Part shown: positions 1 through 8,548 of the stretch, one piece after another
Numbering within the stretch: position 1 is the stretch's first letter
Layout of the letters: the number at the start of each line of letters is the position of its first letter
Source of the DNA: Cytophagales bacterium
Lineage (GTDB): Bacteria; Bacteroidota; Bacteroidia; Cytophagales; 172606-1
Assembly: GCA_030446715.1 (NCBI GenBank)
Contig: JAUJMU010000007.1
Coordinates: forward strand, 186,001-250,000
Length of the DNA stretch: 64,000 nt
Reading direction: 5' to 3'
The notes under the pieces: model-generated
What the model saw: the letters and a program-made list of their open reading frames with translations, nothing else
Databases searched by the model: none
What the model was told of the DNA's origin: nothing
Program-made: the position numbers and the translations under genes

Positions 1-890
1 CCGATGCTGGAGGCCTTCCGCGCCTGTTTTCCGAAAGGCGTAGTCAATACGATCTACGGCCGGGGCAATTCAGTAGTACCCGCCCTGATGGAGTCCGGCA
101 AGATCAATGTTCTCACGCTGATCGGGTCCAGCAAGGTGGCCGATCAGCTGAAGAAGATGCACCCCAAGGTAAACCGCCTGCGGGCCGTACTCGGTCTGGA
201 CGCTAAAAATGCCGGAATCGTGCTGGAAAACACCGATATGGAACTGGCCGTGAAGGAAAGCATTCTCGGCACGTTGTCTTTCAACGGGCAGCGCTGCACG
301 GCCATCAAGATTCTGTTTGTGCACCGCAGCATTGCCGGCCGCTTCCTGCACCGGCTGGGCGAAGAGATCAGCAAGCTGAAGGTGGGCATGCCCTGGGAGA
401 AAGGCGTAAACCTGACACCCCTGCCTGAACCCGGCAAACCCGACTACCTGACTGCCTGCCTGGAAGATGCCCGGACCCACGGCGCCCAGGTGACCAACCG
501 CGACGGCGGCCAGGTGTATGAGTCTTTCTTTTACCCGGCGGTGGTGTACCCCGTAAACGAAAAAATGAAACTGTACCGCGAGGAGCAGTTCGGGCCGATC
601 ATACCGGTGGTGCCCTTCGACAGCATCGAAGAGCCCATCCAGTACATCATTGACTCTGACCATGGGCAGCAGGTGAGCATTTTCGGGACCGATGCCGGCC
701 AGATTGCCCGGCTGATTGATCCGCTGGTCAACCAGGTGAGCCGGGTACCCTCTCCGTGGAAGATGCCCTCCGCTCCTTCTCCATCCGTACGCTGGTAGCT
801 ACCAAAATGACGGAGGAGAACAAGCAGATTCTCAACGATATTGTGGAAGGCCACAAGTCGAAGTTTCTTTCCACGAAGTTTATCTTCTGA
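1..890 (+). pseudogene. gapN: NADP-dependent glyceraldehyde-3-phosphate dehydrogenase (GapN-like), 5'-truncated by window edge and internally deleted
   Basis: The C-terminal part of an aldehyde dehydrogenase superfamily enzyme runs in from the left edge. The catalytic cysteine loop is seen as FNGQRCTAIK, followed by PLPEPGKPDYL, ESFFYPAVVYPV and EEQFGPIIPVVPFD, which fit the GapN branch that oxidises glyceraldehyde-3-phosphate directly to 3-phosphoglycerate with NADP. Frame 1 reads to NQVSRV near 745. The family C-terminus (GTLSVEDALRSFSIRTL to KFLSTKFIF) then resumes in frame 3 at 744 and stops at 888-890. The roughly 23 residues that relatives carry between these blocks (the QCQRGPD/FTGRKDSA region) are missing, which implies a deletion of about 70 bases not divisible by three. 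The true N-terminus is outside the window. Confidence 0.8.
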
Positions 891-912
891 TCAGAAGGTC
901 CCCTTATTTTCC

Positions 913-948
913 AAAAACCTTCCGGGTTTTAAAAGCCCGGAAGGTTTT
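913..948 (+). terminator. Rho-independent terminator after the GapN-like gene
   Basis: An 11-bp perfect stem (AACCTTCCGGG at 916-926 with CCCGGAAGGTT at 936-946) around a 9-base loop is extended by A and T runs on either side. It lies 23 bases after the stop codon. Confidence 0.8.
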
Positions 949-1167
949 GGTCTATAATCGGTTTTTCTGCCCCGCCAATAAATAGCAGATCCCGCCTGAA
1001 TCCGTTCTGCGCCCCGCAAAACGCAAAACTCCTCTCAGGACTCTTTTTGGTCCCAACCACGGGAAGCGGATACCGTTCAAAGTATCAGCCAAAAACAATC
1101 CGTTGCCGGACACCGGCAATGGGGTCTCCGGTATACTGACGCCACCGTTTACCTTTTCAACTTATAA

Positions 1168-1767
1168 ATGATGCACTTCAGGCAATACCTGCTTTTGCTG
1201 ATTCTGCTCCCGGCGGCCGGAAATGCACTTGCCCAGGCAGTAAAAAATGAGATGGAAACCTCCATCCAGCCGCACCAGATGCCCGAAAAAGCCATGCTAC
1301 TGCTTCAGCCGGTTTTGAAGGATGCCCTCCGGGTACGTCACTACCAGGAAACCGACGGAGAGCAGATTACCTATGAAAGCAAACTTCAATGGAAAGGCGA
1401 CTTTTACAGCATTGAATTTAAGCAGGACGGTTCGTTGCTCGATATTGAAAAGCTGGTGAAATTCCGGACGCTGCCTGGGGAGATCCGCCAGCAGGTGGAA
1501 ACCCAAATGGAAACTGAATTTGACCGGCACCGCATCCGGCGAACGCAGGTTCAGTTCTCGGCGGGTAAATCTGATCAGCCGGATGCCGAAGTCATCGGCA
1601 AGTTTATCAACAATGATTTTGGTGAACTGACCGTGCGGTACGAGATTGAAGCCGACGGCCGCATCGGCTCCCAAATCGACGGCTACGAACTTTTGTTTGA
1701 TCCGGACGGGAAGCTGGTGAAAAGACGCCCCATTGTACGTCGCCCGCTGGACAATATTCTTTACTAA
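1168..1767 (+). CDS. Exported hypothetical protein, PepSY-like
   Basis: This is a 199-residue protein with a clear signal peptide (hydrophobic residues 7-20, probable cleavage after ALAQ near residue 23). The mature part is a polar alpha/beta protein with repeated 'xGxFYSIEFKQDGSLLDIE' and 'YEIEADGRIGSQIDGYELLFDPDGKL' style hairpins, reminiscent of PepSY-like periplasmic domains, though I could not assign a family firmly. A TACCTTTT box (one mismatch to the Bacteroidota -7 element TAnnTTTG) lies just before the start. The DUF2490 gene begins 11 bases downstream, so the two are probably co-transcribed and the product may act in the envelope with it. Confidence 0.75.
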   Translation: MMHFRQYLLLLILLPAAGNALAQAVKNEMETSIQPHQMPEKAMLLLQPVLKDALRVRHYQETDGEQITYESKLQWKGDFYSIEFKQDGSLLDIEKLVKFRTLPGEIRQQVETQMETEFDRHRIRRTQVQFSAGKSDQPDAEVIGKFINNDFGELTVRYEIEADGRIGSQIDGYELLFDPDGKLVKRRPIVRRPLDNILY

Positions 1768-1778
1768 GCCCAAAACCT

Positions 1779-2477
1779 GTGTATACCTTCCGCAATTTGG
1801 TGCGCTGTCTATGGCTGGTCTCTTTACCAGCCGCTGCTGCCGGCCAGCCACAATTTTTATGGCAGTTTGAACCTGAATTTTCCTATACCCGCAAACTCAC
1901 CGACCGCTGGAGCTTCAACGCAAAACCATCGGTGCAGCAAACCTTCAATGAACCGGCGGGCGAAGGTGCCGGAACCCGCTACCAGATCAATTATACCCAG
2001 GTGCAGCTTTTTGGCACCTATAAACTCTGGACTACCACGCAGCTTTCGGGGGGGTACAGCTTCCGTTTCAACGATCTGCTCGACGAGTCGCCGGGCCGTG
2101 AACACCGGATCATGGAGCAGGTTGCCTTTGTGTCTTTCCTCGGCGATAGGCGGCTGGCTCACCGCATCCGGACCGAGCAGCGGTTTGAAGATGATGAATT
2201 CATCAACCGGTGGCGTTACCGGCTGGCGTACGAGTTTCCGTTGCAGGGGCAGCGCCTTGACCCCGGCGAAAAGTACCTGATTACTTCGAACGAAGTGCTG
2301 CTTTCCTTCAACGCGTGGGAAAGATTCGCTGGCAACCGGCTCTACCTGGGAATCGGCTGGTTCTTCAGCAACAAACAAAAAGTGGAAGCTGGGCTGCAGT
2401 ACCGGCTGGATGACGTCGGCACCGGCCAGCCCGAAAACGCCATATGGTTTACCACGGCGTACTACCTGAATCAATAG
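1779..2477 (+). CDS. DUF2490 family outer-membrane beta-barrel protein
   Basis: This 232-residue protein starts with GTG, 11 bases after the preceding stop. After an N-terminal signal segment ending near AAAAGQ it consists of alternating aromatic and polar strands typical of an 8 to 12-stranded barrel. It shows DUF2490 features: LWQFEPEFSYTRKLTDRWSF, the conserved EHRIMEQ, HRIRTEQRF...RWRYRLAYEFPL, and a final aromatic strand WFTTAYYL. The molecular function of DUF2490 is not established. No alternative ATG gives a signal peptide, which supports the GTG. Confidence 0.8.
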   Translation: MYTFRNLVRCLWLVSLPAAAAGQPQFLWQFEPEFSYTRKLTDRWSFNAKPSVQQTFNEPAGEGAGTRYQINYTQVQLFGTYKLWTTTQLSGGYSFRFNDLLDESPGREHRIMEQVAFVSFLGDRRLAHRIRTEQRFEDDEFINRWRYRLAYEFPLQGQRLDPGEKYLITSNEVLLSFNAWERFAGNRLYLGIGWFFSNKQKVEAGLQYRLDDVGTGQPENAIWFTTAYYLNQ

Positions 2478-2508
2478 TAAACATTCTCACTCCTCGCTTT
2501 TCAAAAAC

Positions 2509-3930
2509 ATGTCCGCACCCCTCCCCTTTACCTTACCTCCTGCCTTCATCCACCGGGTGCAGGAAACACTGGGAGAACAGTTTCCGGCATTCCTCGAAGC
2601 TTTGCGGCAGCCGGCCCCGGTCAGTATCCGGCTCAACCCACTGAAGCTTACTTCCTCTCCCAATCTGGAACCTGTTGACTGGACGGATACCGGCTTTTAC
2701 CTGCCGGTCAGGCCACTGTTTGCGGCTGATCCGTGGTGGCACGGCGGCGGTTATTACGTGCAGGAAGCTAATTCCATGTTTTTGGAGCAGGCTTTCAGGG
2801 AAGCCATCCATGGCGTGGAAGACCCGGTGGTGCTTGACCTCTCGGCGGCCCCGGGCGGCAAGAGTACTCACCTTGCTTCGCTGCTGCCGGCAGGCGGTTT
2901 GCTGGTGGCCAATGAGGTGATCCGTGCCCGGGCCAATGTTCTGGCCGAAAATGTAACCAAATGGGGCACCGGCAATGTGGTCGTGACCAACAACGATCCG
3001 GTTCACTTCGGGTCATTGGCCGGGTTTTTCGATGTGATGCTGGTAGATGCTCCCTGCTCAGGAGAAGGACTTTTCCGGAAGGACCCCGAAGCTGTACGAG
3101 AATGGTCGGAGGCCAGCGTACAGCTCTGCTCCCAACGCCAGCAACGCATTATTGCCGATGCCTGGGATGCGCTCAAACCTGGTGGCGTGCTCATTTACAG
3201 CACCTGCACCTACCAGAAAGCCGAAAATGAAGACAATCTGAAGTGGCTGCTGGAAAATGAAAGCGTGGAAAATGTGCCGGTACCGCTGAATCCGGATTGG
3301 GGCGTGGAAAAAGTCACTGCCGGCAAGCTGGAAGGTTACCGGTTCTGGCCCCACCGGACCCGGGGCGAAGGGTTATTTATGGCCGCCGTAAGAAAGACCA
3401 ACGGAAAATTGCACCAGCCGCGCCGGAGCCGCAATAAAGCTATAACACCAGCCACCCGCAAGGAAATGGACATGGTACAGGGATGGCTCTCCGGAGAGGC
3501 AGATTACACCTGGATCAGACACAACGAAAGGCTGCTGGCGCTGCCGGACGGCAGCATGAATGCGCTGGAGCAGATCGCCGGAAATCTGAAAATAGTGAGC
3601 GCCGGCACGGAAGTAGCCGAAATCATCCGGAAGGGCGTAAACCCTCTGCCGGGACTGGCGCTTTCGGTCCACCTGAACAGGGAAACATTTCCGGTGCAGG
3701 AGGTAGAGCCCGAAACGGCGCTGCGTTACCTCCGCCGGGAAGATGTATTGCCCGAAGGGTCGCCCAACGGCTGGGGATTGGTATCTTACCGCAACCTGCC
3801 ACTCGGCTGGGTAAAGCGGATCAACAACCGCGCAAACAACTACTGGCCCAAAGAGTGGCGTCTGCGGATGGACCTCGCCGAGGCGCTGAAGGCATCCGAG
3901 CAGGAAGACCGCCTCATTCACCGGACCTGA
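2509..3930 (+). CDS. 16S rRNA (cytosine-C5) methyltransferase, RsmF/NOL1-NOP2-Sun family
   Basis: This 473-residue SAM-dependent methyltransferase would make m5C in rRNA. It has the SAM loop LDLSAAPGGKSTH near residue 110, and the two family cysteines in VDAPCSGEG (release cysteine) and YSTCTY (nucleophile). A C-terminal extension of about 180 residues, including a 'PLPGLALSVHL' segment and 'GLVSYRNLPLGWVKRINNRANNYWP', matches the RsmF subgroup rather than RsmB. Length and start are normal for the family. It is convergent with menA. Confidence 0.9.
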   Translation: MSAPLPFTLPPAFIHRVQETLGEQFPAFLEALRQPAPVSIRLNPLKLTSSPNLEPVDWTDTGFYLPVRPLFAADPWWHGGGYYVQEANSMFLEQAFREAIHGVEDPVVLDLSAAPGGKSTHLASLLPAGGLLVANEVIRARANVLAENVTKWGTGNVVVTNNDPVHFGSLAGFFDVMLVDAPCSGEGLFRKDPEAVREWSEASVQLCSQRQQRIIADAWDALKPGGVLIYSTCTYQKAENEDNLKWLLENESVENVPVPLNPDWGVEKVTAGKLEGYRFWPHRTRGEGLFMAAVRKTNGKLHQPRRSRNKAITPATRKEMDMVQGWLSGEADYTWIRHNERLLALPDGSMNALEQIAGNLKIVSAGTEVAEIIRKGVNPLPGLALSVHLNRETFPVQEVEPETALRYLRREDVLPEGSPNGWGLVSYRNLPLGWVKRINNRANNYWPKEWRLRMDLAEALKASEQEDRLIHRT

Positions 3931-3938
3931 TTCTTTGC

Positions 3939-3992
3939 CCTCTTTGCGAAAAACTTTGCGGCCTTTGCGGGAAATAACCTTTCACGCAAAGG
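3939..3992. repeat. Intergenic CTTTGCGG-type repeat between convergent genes
   Basis: The motif CTTTGCG occurs three times in succession (about 3945, 3957 and 3966) and is followed by the inverted form CGCAAAG near 3985, so the transcript could fold back. Similar CTTTGCG tracts are scattered between genes of many Bacteroidota. A relative is seen at 60491-60537. It sits exactly between the rRNA methyltransferase and menA stop codons. Confidence 0.55.
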
Positions 3993-4009
3993 CTATGCCG
4001 TCAGCTTAT

Positions 4010-4909
4010 TTACAAGAGCTGTCCCAGCCCGAATGTCAGCACAAACAGCAGCGTGGTGAGGGCCATCTGTTTCAGGTAAGGGTCCAGCCCGGCAGCAGTC
4101 CGGTTTCGTTTCACTGCCACCGCATTACGGAGCAGCAAGGGCACCGTTACCAGAAAGATCAGTTGCCACGGAGTCCGGTAATGCAGGAACACGTATAGCA
4201 GGGCGCAGAAAAATCCCGCGGCCAGCAAAAACCAGTGATAGTTGACGGCAACCTCCCGCCCCAGCCGGACGGGAATCGACTTTTTCCCAGCCTTCCGGTC
4301 CGATTCGATGTCGCGGATGTTGTTGACATTCAGCACGGCCGTGGCAAAAAAGCCGCAGGAGAGCGCCGGCAGAACCAGGGAGGGACTAAAGGCCTTTGCG
4401 TGCAGGTAAAACGTGCCCAATACCCCCAGCAGGCCGAAAAACAGCAGCACCGAAACGTCGCCGAGCCCAGCATAGCCGTACGGTTTTTTTCCGGCCGTAT
4501 AGGTAACCGCCGCGGCAATGGCGCAGAGACCAAGCCCGAAAAACAAGCCAATGGTGGCGGCCGGAGCATCCTTCAGTGCCTCGTACAGCAGCCAGATGCC
4601 GGTAAACAGGGAAAGTACCGCAAACAGAATCATGGCGGTCATCATCTGCCGGGAGGTGATTTCTCCGGACTGAACGGCTCGCTTCGGTCCCTGCCGGCCG
4701 GCACTGTCGGCGCCGTGTACGGAGTCGCCGTAGTCGTTTGCGAGGTTGGAGAGTACCTGCAGAAAAATGGTCGTGAAGGCGCAAAGCAGAAAGACCCGCA
4801 GGCTGAAGGCATTGACCGATGCAGCCAGAAAGCTGCCCATGCCGATGCTGGCAAGGGCAAGCGGTAACGTCCGGGGACGGGCAGCCGAAAGCCAGGCTTT
4901 AGCGTTCAT
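4010..4909 (-). CDS. menA: 1,4-dihydroxy-2-naphthoate polyprenyltransferase
   Basis: This is a UbiA-superfamily membrane prenyltransferase of menaquinone biosynthesis that joins DHNA to the polyprenyl tail. Both aspartate-rich motifs are present, NDYGDSVHGAD and NNIRDIESDRKAGK. About eight hydrophobic helices follow. The MNAKAWLSAARPRTLPLALASI start at 4909 fits the family; an upstream in-frame ATG at 4948 would add 13 polar residues that relatives lack. It is a stand-alone gene here, with no other men genes in the window. Confidence 0.92.
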   Translation of the reverse strand: MNAKAWLSAARPRTLPLALASIGMGSFLAASVNAFSLRVFLLCAFTTIFLQVLSNLANDYGDSVHGADSAGRQGPKRAVQSGEITSRQMMTAMILFAVLSLFTGIWLLYEALKDAPAATIGLFFGLGLCAIAAAVTYTAGKKPYGYAGLGDVSVLLFFGLLGVLGTFYLHAKAFSPSLVLPALSCGFFATAVLNVNNIRDIESDRKAGKKSIPVRLGREVAVNYHWFLLAAGFFCALLYVFLHYRTPWQLIFLVTVPLLLRNAVAVKRNRTAAGLDPYLKQMALTTLLFVLTFGLGQLL

Positions 4910-5050
4910 TTGGATGAATTCAGAATTGACAACCGGAGGTTTTTCCACATTGTCCGGAAAATTAATCAGGCGGACAAAGTTATTCCGGTATTTTGGATTT
5001 AAACATTTTGATTGAAAACGCCTGACATTCGGTGAGTTGTTTCAGACATT

Positions 5051-5089
5051 TAGAATCTAAAATTCACCATTTATAATTGCGCAGCTACT
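5051..5089 (-). repeat. Copy of a dispersed ~45-bp AT-rich repeat (family R2)
   Basis: Read on the minus strand this is AGTAGCTGCGCAATTATAAA followed by TGGTGAATTTTAGATT. It matches the elements at 40603-40647, 43547-43591 and, partly, 45347-45378. It lies upstream of menA. Confidence 0.6.
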
Positions 5090-5161
5090 GAAAAGGTGAA
5101 TCTCCCCTCCAGCCGGATAAAACTGTTTGTTCCCGGGTAAGGGCCGGGCTTTCCGGACATG

Positions 5162-5200
5162 AAAAAGACTTCAGAAGCCACCCGTGCCCCTGAAGTCTGT
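5162..5200 (-). terminator. Rho-independent terminator of the glutathione peroxidase gene
   Basis: Read on the minus strand, AGACTTCAG (5198-5190) pairs with CTGAAGTCT (5174-5166) and is followed by a run of T. It begins about 16 bases after the stop codon of the peroxidase gene. Confidence 0.8.
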
Positions 5201-5215
5201 AGCAAAAGGGGTCAG

Positions 5216-5794
5216 TTACTGACCGTTGATGGCAGCAATGACTTCCTGATCAGTCGGCTTCACTTTGGAAGGGAATACCTTCACCAGTTCGCCCTTCTCG
5301 TTCACGAGGTACTTGGTGAAGTTCCACTTCGGCGCTTCGTCGTTCCAGCCATTCAGTTCTTTTTTGCTGAGCCACTGGTAAAGCGGATGCTGGTCTTCTC
5401 CTTTCACGGAAATCTTCTCGAAGATCTGAAATTTCACGCCGTAATTCTTCTGGCAAAACTCCTGAATATCTTCGTTGGAACCGGGTTCCTGTCCGCCGAA
5501 ATTGTTGGCCGGAAAACCAAGAATGACCAGTTTGTCGCCGTATTTCTGGTTCAGTGTTTCCAGTTCTCCGTATTGCGGGGTGTAGCCGCATTTGGAAGCA
5601 ACGTTTACCAGCAGCACTTTTTTTCCCTTGTATTTCTTAAAGTCAATCGGCTCTCCGTCAATGGAATTCATTTTAAAGCTGTAGAACGATTTTTTCGGTT
5701 TAGCCGAATCATCGGCTTGCTCAGTGGCGGGGTTGCTGGTGATCATTCCGAAAAAGGCAACAAGCAGCGTGGCAGTCAAGGCAGTCAGATTCAT
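5216..5794 (-). CDS. Glutathione peroxidase family thiol peroxidase (cysteine type), exported
   Basis: This 192-residue thioredoxin-fold peroxidase should reduce H2O2 and organic hydroperoxides, probably using thioredoxin-like donors as most bacterial cysteine-type enzymes do. The peroxidatic cysteine is in VNVASKCGYTPQY. The other signatures are FPANNFGGQEPG and the catalytic Trp-Asn in KWNFTKYLV. An N-terminal hydrophobic segment followed by a charged linker (residues about 1-35) suggests export to the periplasm. It is monocistronic, with its own terminator. Confidence 0.9.
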   Translation of the reverse strand: MNLTALTATLLVAFFGMITSNPATEQADDSAKPKKSFYSFKMNSIDGEPIDFKKYKGKKVLLVNVASKCGYTPQYGELETLNQKYGDKLVILGFPANNFGGQEPGSNEDIQEFCQKNYGVKFQIFEKISVKGEDQHPLYQWLSKKELNGWNDEAPKWNFTKYLVNEKGELVKVFPSKVKPTDQEVIAAINGQ

Positions 5795-5855
5795 AGGTAA
5801 AGGTTTTTAGGTAAAGATTTTCAGAGTCAGGTTAGTCGGAAGGTGATTGCATCCA

Positions 5856-6470
5856 TTACAACTGATTTTCGGCAACTAAGTTCAAAAGTATCAGGGAAAT
5901 ATCTGCGGTGATTAGTATTTCCCGGGTCCAGCCGGAAGTGATCCAGTCCTTGCCGGATTCGGCGACCATAATCTTTTGGTTGGCGGTAAAAACCCAGATC
6001 ACTTTTTCCACGCCCTGACCCAGCAACTCATCCGTTTTGAGGTGATAGTAATTTTGCGGAATGGGCATCTCAGTCAGTTCGGCTTTGGTATCCACTTCAA
6101 TGACCAGTCTGGGCGGGATGGAAAGGTATTTATCCTCCATCGGCACTCCTTTCAGTCGCGCCTTTTCGTACACGGCAATGTCCAGATTGCGCCAGCCTTT
6201 CTTACGGGTTTTGAAACCAAATTCGTTGGTCAAAACAAGAAAATCCGGTGGTAACTGAATGTACAGAAACTTCAAAATACATCCGATGATAAAACTTTGC
6301 TGGTAGCCGCTGCCCACGATGGATTCAATGTTTTTAGTGCCTTTTACATATTCCCTGTAACCCCGGTAATAAATCGGCGTCCCATCCGGCAGCCGCTCAT
6401 ACACCAGCGCCTCCGGAACCGCCTTCCGGCGTGAGGTACGGGCCTGCAACTTGTCTTTTACTTCAGTCAT
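5856..6470 (-). CDS. Uma2 family (DUF820) PD-(D/E)XK nuclease-like protein
   Basis: This 204-residue protein shows the Uma2 core: NLDIAVYEKARL, then PPRLVIEVDTKAEL with the acidic E-V-D-x-K motif of restriction-type nucleases, then the helix KTDELLGQGVEKVIWVF with a trailing beta strand. The biological role of Uma2 proteins is unknown; they are abundant in cyanobacteria and Bacteroidota. A second, divergent member is at 60574-61152. Confidence 0.8.
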   Translation of the reverse strand: MTEVKDKLQARTSRRKAVPEALVYERLPDGTPIYYRGYREYVKGTKNIESIVGSGYQQSFIIGCILKFLYIQLPPDFLVLTNEFGFKTRKKGWRNLDIAVYEKARLKGVPMEDKYLSIPPRLVIEVDTKAELTEMPIPQNYYHLKTDELLGQGVEKVIWVFTANQKIMVAESGKDWITSGWTREILITADISLILLNLVAENQL

Positions 6471-6559
6471 AACCCAAAAACACTTTTACTTTTGCTTTTT
6501 GTTCAATATTCCGTCATACAAACTCCCAAACCCTTAAACACTCAACTCCCCGACTCCCC

Positions 6560-8341
6560 CTACATCCGCTCCGGTACGCCGATGCCCAGCAGGGCCATGG
6601 ATTTGCGGATCATCCGGGCGGTCTGGGCAGTAAGGGCTACCCGGAACCGCTTCTGGGCTTCGGTATCTGCGCTGAAAATAGAAACTTCCGTGAAAAAGCG
6701 GCTGTAGGCCCGGGATAGTTCGTAAGCAAACTGGGCCAGAACGGCCGGTATGTAGTCGGCCCCGGCTTCTTTCACCCGGTCGGGATAAGTAGCCAGCAGG
6801 GCAATCAGATCTTTTTCTGTCGGGTGCAGCTCTTTTAGCTCCGACCAGGCAGAACTGAGGTTATCCCCTTTGGCTTTACGGAGGATGGCGGAAGTACGCG
6901 CGTAGGAATATTGAATGTAAGAAGCCGTATGGCCTTGGAAGTCAATGGACTCCTCAGGGTTGAATACCATCCGTTTCCGGGGATCAACCTTGAGCAGAAA
7001 GTACTTCAAAGCGCCTAACCCCAGCATTTCGTACAGATTATTGGCGAATTCTATTGTATATTCCTCAATCTTGCCCAGTTCCTGCGTCCGCATCCGGGCC
7101 GTTTCCACCATCTCATCCATCAGGTCATCGGCGTCTACGACAGTACCTTCCCGCGACTTCATCCGCCCCGTCGGCAGGTCCACCATGCCGTACGAGAGGT
7201 GGTACAGGCCATCAGCATATGGACGCCCCAGCTTTTTTAGGATCAGGAAGAGCACCTGAAAGTGGTATTCCTGCTCGTTGCCCACTACGTAGAGCGACTT
7301 GTTCATGCCAAAATCGCTGTGCTTCAGGTCGGCCGTGCCCAGGTCCTGAGTGATGTACACGGAGGTGCCGTCGCTGCGCAGCACGAGTTTCTCGTCGAGT
7401 CCGTCGGCGGTGAGGTCGGCCCACACCGAACCGTCGGCCTTGCGGAAGAAAACTCCCTTCTGCAGGCCATCTTCGATAATGTCTTTGCCCAGCAGGTAAG
7501 TATAGGATTCGTAATAGGTTTTGTCAAAAGAGACGCCGATCCGCCGGTAGGTCTGTTCAAAACCTTCGTACACCCATCCGTTCATCTTTTTCCAGAGTTC
7601 GACCACTTCGAGCTCGCCCTGCTCCCACCTCCGGAGCATTTGCTGGGCTTCCAGCATGACGGGAGCCTTTTTTTTGGCCTCTTCTTCGTTCATGCCCCCG
7701 GCCTTCAGTTCCTCCGTCTGTTGCTTGTAGGCTTTGTCAAACTCCACATAATACTTGCCGGTCAGGTGATCGCCTTTCATCCCGGCCGACTGCGGCGTTT
7801 CGCCCTGCCCGAACTTCTGGTAGGCCAGCATGGACTTGCAGATATGGATGCCCCGGTCGTTTACTACGTTGGTTCTGAATACTTTATAACCACTAGCCTG
7901 CAGGATTTGGGAAACCGAAAATCCGAGAAAAATATTCCGCAGGTGACCAAGGTGCAGCGGTTTGTTGGTATTGGGCGAAGAGTACTCTACCATCACGGCC
8001 TGGCCGTTGCCGGGCCACTGACCATAATTCTGGTCGGCCTCTATTTCGCGGAACAGGTCGAGCCACACCTTGTCGGTGAGGGTGAGGTTCAGGAAGCCCT
8101 GCACCACGTTGAATTTTGCCACCACCCCGGTTTTATCCAGCAGATATTCTCCGATCAGCTGGGCGGTTTGGGCAGGATTTTTCCGGGTTTGCTTTGCGTA
8201 GGGGAAGGTTACAAAGGTGTGTGACCCTTCAAAGTCTTTGCGGGTCGCCTGCAGGGAAATTTCCGGGGGGGCCACGTGAAAGCCGAAGAGTTCAGTAATC
8301 CCCTGACTGATAAATCGTTGTAAAACCAGTTCAATTTGCAT
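6560..8341 (-). CDS. argS: Arginyl-tRNA synthetase
   Basis: This class I aminoacyl-tRNA synthetase, about 593 residues, charges tRNA-Arg. It has the HIGH signature as KPLHLGHLRN, the KMSKS-equivalent RMKSREGT, and the DALR anticodon-binding helical domain at the C-terminus ending in MALLGIGVPERM. The start at 8341 (MQIELVLQRF) matches the family; an upstream ATG at 8377 would add 12 non-conserved residues. It is divergent from the arginine decarboxylase gene. Confidence 0.95.
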   Translation of the reverse strand: MQIELVLQRFISQGITELFGFHVAPPEISLQATRKDFEGSHTFVTFPYAKQTRKNPAQTAQLIGEYLLDKTGVVAKFNVVQGFLNLTLTDKVWLDLFREIEADQNYGQWPGNGQAVMVEYSSPNTNKPLHLGHLRNIFLGFSVSQILQASGYKVFRTNVVNDRGIHICKSMLAYQKFGQGETPQSAGMKGDHLTGKYYVEFDKAYKQQTEELKAGGMNEEEAKKKAPVMLEAQQMLRRWEQGELEVVELWKKMNGWVYEGFEQTYRRIGVSFDKTYYESYTYLLGKDIIEDGLQKGVFFRKADGSVWADLTADGLDEKLVLRSDGTSVYITQDLGTADLKHSDFGMNKSLYVVGNEQEYHFQVLFLILKKLGRPYADGLYHLSYGMVDLPTGRMKSREGTVVDADDLMDEMVETARMRTQELGKIEEYTIEFANNLYEMLGLGALKYFLLKVDPRKRMVFNPEESIDFQGHTASYIQYSYARTSAILRKAKGDNLSSAWSELKELHPTEKDLIALLATYPDRVKEAGADYIPAVLAQFAYELSRAYSRFFTEVSIFSADTEAQKRFRVALTAQTARMIRKSMALLGIGVPERM

Positions 8342-8548
8342 AAACGGAAATAAAATTACCTGTGGTTGCCGGAACATTACCCGCCCGGGGTGCGTTTCCT
8401 GATTGATTTGCCCGGCAGGGAAAGCCTGCCCGGATTTTGAAAACTTTCAGGATTGGGGCGTTTTAAATTTATGTTACGTCCGTTGCAAAGATTGTGATTT
8501 TATGTCATTTTCGCACCTTTAAAATTTTCCAAGCACTAGCCTCCAAAG

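Noticed and set aside
70-663. A 197-codon frame on the minus strand inside the GapN gene.
   Set aside because: It is the mirror of a real coding frame; GapN motifs on the plus strand are unambiguous.
8401-8548. A shared operator or arginine-responsive element between divergent argS and speA.
   Set aside because: No ARG-box-like palindrome or perfect TAnnTTTG box could be seen in the gap.
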